Part shown: positions 57,346 through 64,000 of the stretch, piece by piece
How positions within the stretch are numbered: the first letter of the stretch is position 1
Layout: the number at the start of each line of letters is the position of its first letter
Assembly (NCBI RefSeq): GCF_947172395.1
Contig: NC_069085.1
Span: forward strand, 218,112 to 282,111
DNA: 64,000 bases
Direction: 5' to 3'
Origin: Bicyclus anynana
Taxonomy: Eukaryota; Arthropoda; Insecta; Lepidoptera; Nymphalidae
Notes under the pieces: generated by a model
What the model was told of the DNA's origin: nothing
Seen by the model: only the letters and a program-made list of their open reading frames with translations
Database searches by the model: none
Translations under genes and position numbers: made by a program

Positions 57346-60300
57346 TTTTTCAACATCTTCAAAGTTCAAAGTTTTCTGTTAACGTGTACCTACTCGTATG
57401 TGCTCGTATATACCGCGCGGGCCGGTCTGCGGTCCGCTCTGCTGTGTACAACTGTACAGCCAGTCGGGATTTATACGGACCGCGTTAGATGTTGACTATC
57501 ATGTTCCGATGAGTTGAGACAAAGGTTTCAATTAAAACATTCTTTGAACTTGCCAACTATATCAACTTAGGAGGTTACAATTCTCAGTAGAGTTCGAGTC
57601 CATAGTCGTAACACATTTTCTTTAATCAAACTATTAGTATGTCTTAACATTAAAACGGTAATTGGTTGTGTATTCTGAGAAGTCCAGTACCCGTCTGTTG
57701 CAACTTTGCCATAAATCTCCTTGAGCTGTTATTTACGTTACAAGCGACACTTGTCACAGGACGTCATAAATTTTCACACAGCAAGAAAATTTTCGTGTGA
57801 AATTATTTAATGAGGTTATATTAAAGGTACACTGTTAAAATTCGTGTACAATTATAACTCCAATACTCCGGTAGGTATCTCAAGGATCCAGATTTCGTGG
57901 AAAATTAACTGAATGTTTAGAAGTTGCAGCTCAACTTTGTATCATTGAAGCGGGACGAATTGTTGTAAATGAGCGCTCTGAGCTATTAGTTGGTCGTTGC
58001 GGATCCGCTCATTGCCGCGAGTTGCAAGTCGAGTGCTTGTTGCCGCTCATTGCCGCCCGTTGCCGCTCGTTGTCACTCATTGCAGCCCATTGCCGCTCGT
58101 GGCGCAGCTCGGCGCAGTTCTCAATGCGTGTTGATTGCGCGCGAGTGTCCCGGAACTCGATTACGTGAAGGCACTTCATCTGCGGGTCACTGAAGTGCGC
58201 TAACGAGCACTTGCTTGCAGTTATCTTACAGTTTCGCTCTCTAAGACCAGATGTTAGAAACCGAGTTTAAATCCTTTTGGCTTGATATTTTTATCTTTAA
58301 ATTCTTTTTTCATGTGGAACAAAGGTCATAAAAATTAGAAATATGTACAACAAACTGAGAATAAAGGTAAACGGTACGATGCATTCACTAACAAGTATTC
58401 ACCTGCATGTTCACTTCATGTACCTTCTGCAACACTTTGAGCTCAATTTCGATATGCAGCATGACAGGCGGTACTTACTCTGTAGAATTCTAGTAGTGCT
58501 TTGCGTTTGCTCCACACTTGTAGGCTTTACAATTTAAAAAACTCTAGAAATGAATAACAATTCTAAATTAATTATTAACTTTTAGTTCTATTAAGTAAGT
58601 ACCTATACAATCCTTTCTCTTACAAAAAAAACATTGCAAATTTATCAGTATATTTATTATAGTTTTATTCTAATTATGATAAAGATTACTATTCAGAGAC
58701 ACCTTCTGAGTGAAACCTTTTGAGACTCAGGTGTATGACCCCAATTCAACTCCTGGCCGCTGCATTGAATATTTCACAATATTTCTATACCTAGAATGTC
58801 ACTCAGCCTTTAACTTAAAAAAACCAACAACTTGCAACTTACGCAACGGTGCACTCAACTCTACAGAACCCAAAACAGAGCAAACAGAAACAATCTTTTA
58901 CGGACGACTTTTTTCATTCTTAGCTGAAACGATTATCACTTTTATGGCGAAAAGAAAGAAAGATTTATAAAATCGATTTGTTAGTTTAGACGAAAAGGCG
59001 CAACCAACAAACAGACTTTCGCATAAATTTATAATATTAGTCTTCTTCTTCTTATAGTGCCATCTCCTATCGGAGGTCAGCAATCATTAAGGCTAATTTA
59101 ACTTTATCACTGCTGCCCGAAAAAGTGATCTGGTACTCATATTAAACCATTGGCGTAAGTTCTTGAGCCAAGATGTACGTCTACGACCAGGCCTTCGTTT
59201 CCCCTTTATCTTTCCCTGGATAATAAGCTGGAGCAGATGATATTTGGAGTTTCGCATAATATTAGTAAAGATGTCTAAACATAATTACGTACAGCGTAAC
59301 ACTACGGGCGCCTGAATGTTAACGAATGTAAATCTCGGCGTGTCGGAGGCACAGCCGCAGATGCCGGCGAGACACATGCACATTGTGCTAAGACCGGCAC
59401 GCAGTAGGTCCGCTCGCCTGCTGCCTGTGCGGGCTACACTGTGGCTACGCTGTGGACGGACACGTGTTTGCGGTGTAAAGGCTCTCTACCTACATCTTAC
59501 ATTGCGTTGAGTGTATCGTTAACATAAGGTCTAAGGTCGCCGAAGTGATACAGTACTAATTTTTATATTACAAAACAAAGTAGCAAAGAATTTTTTTGTT
59601 CTTTAACTAATATAATATAGTATTTAATTTATTTTTGTAAGAACATCAAAGTTACGGGTTCCGTAAACGATCAAACTTTTTACCAAATTAAACGAAAAGC
59701 TGGAGACGATCAGATTTTTAGATAAAACGTCTAACAATTTGATCGTCTAGCTTTGATTGCGTTCGTCTAAGCATTGCTTACTTTTTAGGCATCAATTGGC
59801 AGTTATATCGACTTGCCAAGTACGGAGGATTACAATTTGATTTTTACAGCTCGGATCAGTCATGTAAAATATAGTTGTTATGGACTATATTTTACATTCC
59901 GGAGATTCTGGCAATGGATTTGTAAAATCGGAACCGTAAGTGAGTGTACAACTGTGTGTGTAGTGAGCCGAGTGTCGCGAGGTGTGTACAGCCCACATTA
60001 CACGCACCGGGCGCGCAGCCGGCCGCGACACTGCCGAGTGCCGCCTGCGTCACGGAGCGTGACCTGAGACCTGCAACTCCGTGTCTGTTACGGATTCAAT
60101 TTGCGACAACACAATCTTTTATTTTGTCTCTTGAGAAATACTTTCTTAGTGTACTATTTTCTTTAAGTAAACTATAATAAACTTATAATATTAAATAAAC
60201 AACCTCACGATCTCGGTAATTACTATTTACATCTAAAAGTGATCATTACAAATTCAAACGTTATCCAAGTTAAATAGAAGTAGCTGCAGGTGTAAGCTCT

Positions 60301-60358
60301 AAATCTCCTGTCTTATAACGATAGAGGCTGTAGAACCATCACAATGGGCTGATGATGT

Positions 60359-60410
60359 GGGAGACGTTATTAGTTTGTATATTGCTGTACACAAATTAAT
60401 AACGTCTCCC
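60359..60410. repeat. 52-bp near-perfect hairpin
   Basis: GGGAGACGTTATTAGTTTGT pairs with the inverse ACAAATTAATAACGTCTCCC across a small loop (TATTGCTGT region), about 21-24 pairs with one or two non-canonical positions. It may be a tiny foldback element or a small-RNA precursor. Confidence 0.7.
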
Positions 60411-60825
60411 TCATATTTACTTTACACTGACTTTATAGTCAACCAATAAGTTCGATCTAGGCTAAATAAATACAAGGTATATAAAATAAATAAATACATC
60501 GGTTATACTGTACGAGAGCTGCACAGAGAGACACCAGCACCGGGCCGGGCCGGGCGAGCACCGGCGCGTGTGGAGGCGCCTGCGTCTTGTGATCTGTGTA
60601 CGTCTGCTCCAGCGACGCGAATATCGAACTAATAGCAAAGAAACTATGTATTTGATATTATTATTTTATTGTTTGCCCCTTTGTTAAATACTACCTACGT
60701 CCTACGTGTTCAACAGAAATTTTAATTGACATTGTATTTGAATGTAGTAGATAAACGTATTGTGACGTCAGCTCACCACATTACTATATTACAAATGTGA
60801 AAGTCAGTATGTTTGTTACGCTTTG

Positions 60826-61020
60826 ACGATCGAGTGGCGCAGCGGGTAGTGCACTGGCTTCTGCATCTAAGATTCGATTCCAACAACTGAAAAATATTTG
60901 GGTGATGAACTTGAATGTCCTCCAGTGAGAGTGAACACACCCTGTATTTTTATCAGTTATATTAGTACCTATAATACTGGCTAAGCAAACTTTAGGGTTA
61001 GGCAGCGATATGTGTAATGT
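60826..61020 (+). repeat. tRNA-derived SINE, same layout as 27400-27604
   Basis: Head GACGATCGAGTGGCGCAGCG (A-box-like), GATTCGATTCC (B-box-like), then GAAAAATATTTGGGTGATGA and an AT-rich tail. Several substitutions indicate an older copy. Confidence 0.65.
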
Positions 61021-64000
61021 GCAAATATATTCATTTATTTTATTTATACCCATGATGATTCAGTTCCGCGGCTTCGCTCGTATTCAGACGTATTTTTCAC
61101 AGACACGATCATATTTCAAGACAGATTTTTTGAATTACGTACAGACGCGACGGCCGCTGCGAACGATGATTTACTGCCGCTCAATAAATACGCAACGATA
61201 TGTCGTACAATTTGTGAAAATCTCGGAAATTCTGATCAACATGCATCCATATAAATATAAATTTTAATTAAATGTTCAAAATTTACACTCGAATATTAAC
61301 TATTAACAGCAATATTACATATAATTTTGCGACACAATGGTTTTTGTTTAATTTAAAATTTTCAGGAAACTGTACTGAAAATTAATTTATTTTCTCCTGT
61401 AAAATAATATTCTGAAAATGTATGTAAAAAAAATCATATCAACGTTGCCTTCTTATTGCTTTATTGACTAGGTATGTACAATTTATATTTATTTGGTTTA
61501 TATAGATTTTCAGTTGGAAGGTTGTAAATAGTACACAATTACTGATTAAAATATTTCAAACAGGTAAATACGTAATCAATCAAAACTCAAAATCTTAGAC
61601 GTAGAAGGAGATCCGGCAAATAATGAACTTAACCTGTCACATGCTGTGATAAATGTTATGACATCTCATATTTTGTTTTGTCAAACTATTGAGGCCGTAG
61701 CGCGTACCGAGGAGTGAAACATACGAACATACTCGAAAAAACACATATCCCTAAATCCCAAAATTCATTTTAATTTACATGTTTCCACTAAAATAAAAGA
61801 AATAAAAGAAAGTAATGTTTGTAAAGTCGTTCGTCGCGCCGCGCTTGGCCAAGAGCGTGCGCTCCTTTCCCGTGGCGGCGTGTGTACAGCGCTCGCTCCG
61901 GAGAGTGTATGTAGAACATAAAAGCCATTGGTCGCGGACGTGCCGCGCGTTTAATTAAAACTGGGAAATATTAAAACGTGAACGCGCTGCGGGGACAGCC
62001 GCGCGCGGCGCCTTGTATACTAATTGTTGTTCTTTTCTACGTAGGTATATATTTCTTTTAATTAATTGTTGATTATCTATACGTTTGTCAAATCTAACTT
62101 ACAACTATAAATCAATGAAGATTGACCGACTTTTTGTTATAGTCATAGTAATGATTTCATTTATTTGATAATGAACACATTTGAATTTTACATAGATTTA
62201 ATAATGATTTTCAGTTGTACGTGACAGTAAATAATACAAAGAACGAACCGTTAGAAGGCATCGGCATAATGTTCGTTACATGAGTTCGTAAACTCGAGCA
62301 AGGCAATTTTTTTAATTTCGTCGTTTACTTTGGCTGCTTCTAACGTTATTTATTTGGATTGTGTAAAACAAAAAGTTAACAACAAGGTCTGTCGACAACA
62401 CGTGTGAATTTGCTGCGATTTGTTGAAAAAAAAAAGAAAAGCCCAGTAGTGCGAGTGTGATCACAGCGCGAGTACGCACTGCGGTGAGTTGCACAATTAA
62501 TCTGTGGAGTCTTTCACTGCTGCGGTGTTTCTGTACTGACGCGGTCAGTATACGGCGCGTCATGGGAAACGTGCGCTGACTACACCAGACCATACAGAGA
62601 AATTGGCACACTTACAAAGAAAATACAATATCTTTGCCTTTTTACACAGCCAATGAGTGCAGCAGTATACTTTTCCAACATTAATAATATTACATGATTC
62701 AAACATTAAGTTGTTTCTGAAAAAACACGGTCAAAAGAAGAACTTATAAGTAGTAAAGTTCTTTGTAATCGAGATCGTTCGGGGAAATATCAGTGCTTCA
62801 TTTTTAGTTTCAAGGACCGTAGTTGTGTTTTGAACTAAATGGTGGTTTGTTTGATTTAAGGATTCCAAACGGGCGAAGAAGCGGGCGTCCGCTAGTCATT
62901 GTAAAAAGAAGAGGTTCTGAGTTTCGAGTATTGTATTTTTAAATTAAATTCCGTCCTGCACATTTGTAGTGCACGGCGCGTAGTGCGAGTGCAGCGGAGT
63001 GGGGAGGAATCGCCTTCGTTAACAGCGCCGCTACAGCAGCGGCGCAGTTGTCGTGCAGCGACGGAGGAATGCGCGCCGGCGGGCGGCCGACACTTTGTAG
63101 CTGCCGTCCGTTGCCAGCGCGATGTCACAACGAGAGAGTTCATCTATTTAACTAATGGACAGATAATTAACTTAAGAAAACTAGGTTTTGTCTTAAATTG
63201 CTTGTGTAAAGTGCCACGCCGCTCCTGTATGTTATAATGTTACCTACATTGTTCAAAGATCACTATCAAATGACTGAGACCGCAGGCTTCATATTATGTT
63301 CTCCGAGGCACTAGGGTGTAACGACCAACTTTAAACAACTTAAAAATTTATACTAAAAATTTCTTAGAAGAAAGAAAAGCTCAGTACTTCGACGCGGTAG
63401 TTAGATTACCATCACATTAGCCAAGTTACGTCTGTTGTAGAACATGGGGCTTTAGTAGCAAACACATAGCGGACTGTAGCCAGCCTCTGCGACTGCCGTT
63501 TCACCCTTCACGCAAGGACATTCTTCACCCCCGTAGCCCCGCTGGCAGGTAATTAACAAGTTTCGCTAATTGACAGCTTCCACAAGAAATAAAAAGGATC
63601 CAGTTAGCAGTAACTGTTAACTAGAATATCTGTGATTTGATCCGCGGCAGCTCACCTGCCTTTATTCATTTCATTTCACTGCAGTTTTATTGGCAGTTTC
63701 TTTCTATACGTTTAATTGAATTGGATACAATTTAACTGTAGTTACCTACAACAGTGTAGATAGACTTTATCTCAATAGAAAATAATAGTATAAATTTATA
63801 CAGCCTTCAACTTAATGTTGAGTTTTTGGCGTAAACTGATTTAAAAAACAAACTTAAACCTATTTCGTTACCAATAAAATAAATTATTAATAATTGTGTA
63901 AATAGCTCAGCGGCCGACATCGAATTGGCAGTATTACAATTGATCACTTAACGTATACGATATACTCGTGTTGTTTTTAAAGCGAAAAAATAAAAAAAAA

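Larger units (their letters stand above)
45301..64000. other. Upstream part of the Side-family locus or intergenic, mobile-element relics only
   Basis: No exon with Ig1 or signal-peptide features was recognised on either strand. Regions 45400-48320, 49400-52640, 53600-57190, 57350-60350 and 61050-64000 hold no recognisable gene. They contain AT-rich sequence, some GC-rich islands (52280-52390, 55680-55740, 58000-58095 with CATTGCCGCTCGTTGCCG-like repeats, 62990-63120) and a LINE-like fragment near 59040-59240. Confidence 0.5.

Overview
The window looks like nuclear DNA of an insect, most likely a moth or butterfly (Lepidoptera). It has split genes with GT-AG introns, very long introns, AT-rich non-coding DNA with GC-rich exons, and many dispersed repeats of the kinds common in lepidopteran genomes: tRNA-derived SINEs, LINE 3' tails, a Penelope-like element, a mariner relic and foldback elements. 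The order is inferred from repeat style and protein family, not from a database match.

One host gene is well supported. It lies on the minus strand and encodes the C-terminal two thirds of a Sidestep (Side)-family immunoglobulin-superfamily receptor. In transcription order its exons are 45300-45156, 44926-44796, 26904-26745, 22884-22695, 22623-22520, 22393-22252, 19693-19539, 11387-11187 and a terminal exon entering at 5060. They encode Ig domains, one FN3-like domain, an alanine-rich membrane segment, a basic stop-transfer stretch and a cytoplasmic tail ending in a class I PDZ ligand (ESCV). All joins agree in reading phase except the last. Signal peptide and first Ig exons are not visible, so the 5' part should lie beyond 64000 or in exons I could not recognise.

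The most unusual feature is tandem duplication inside this gene. A 136-bp unit (25863-26864) and a 125-bp unit (21836-22335) each repeat the 3' half of an exon together with its donor splice site. The terminal exon is duplicated with a 149-bp offset, and both copies keep the PDZ-ligand reading frame. A further 131-bp array (29269-30027) lies in an intron.

The mobile-element layer, left to right: SINEs and a minisatellite (1-8000); a foldback MITE (11538-11742); a 4.5-kb segment bounded by 14-15-bp terminal inverted repeats (14484-19005) that contains a LINE tail, an orphan terminal exon and a Penelope-like element arranged as a palindrome with 582-bp arms, each arm with a hammerhead-like motif; SINEs (23700, 27400); LINE tail (31700); palindromic tandem repeats, a mariner pseudogene and a 142-bp tandem repeat (36360-38250); a LINE tail and mini-TIR element (40400-40780); a non-LTR retrotransposon 3' fragment with a 330-codon open frame (48329-49372); a LINE reverse-transcriptase tail (52650-53538); an old Penelope relic (57200); a hairpin (60359) and a SINE (60826). 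Positions 1-4500, most of the introns, and 45400-64000 outside these elements show no recognisable gene.
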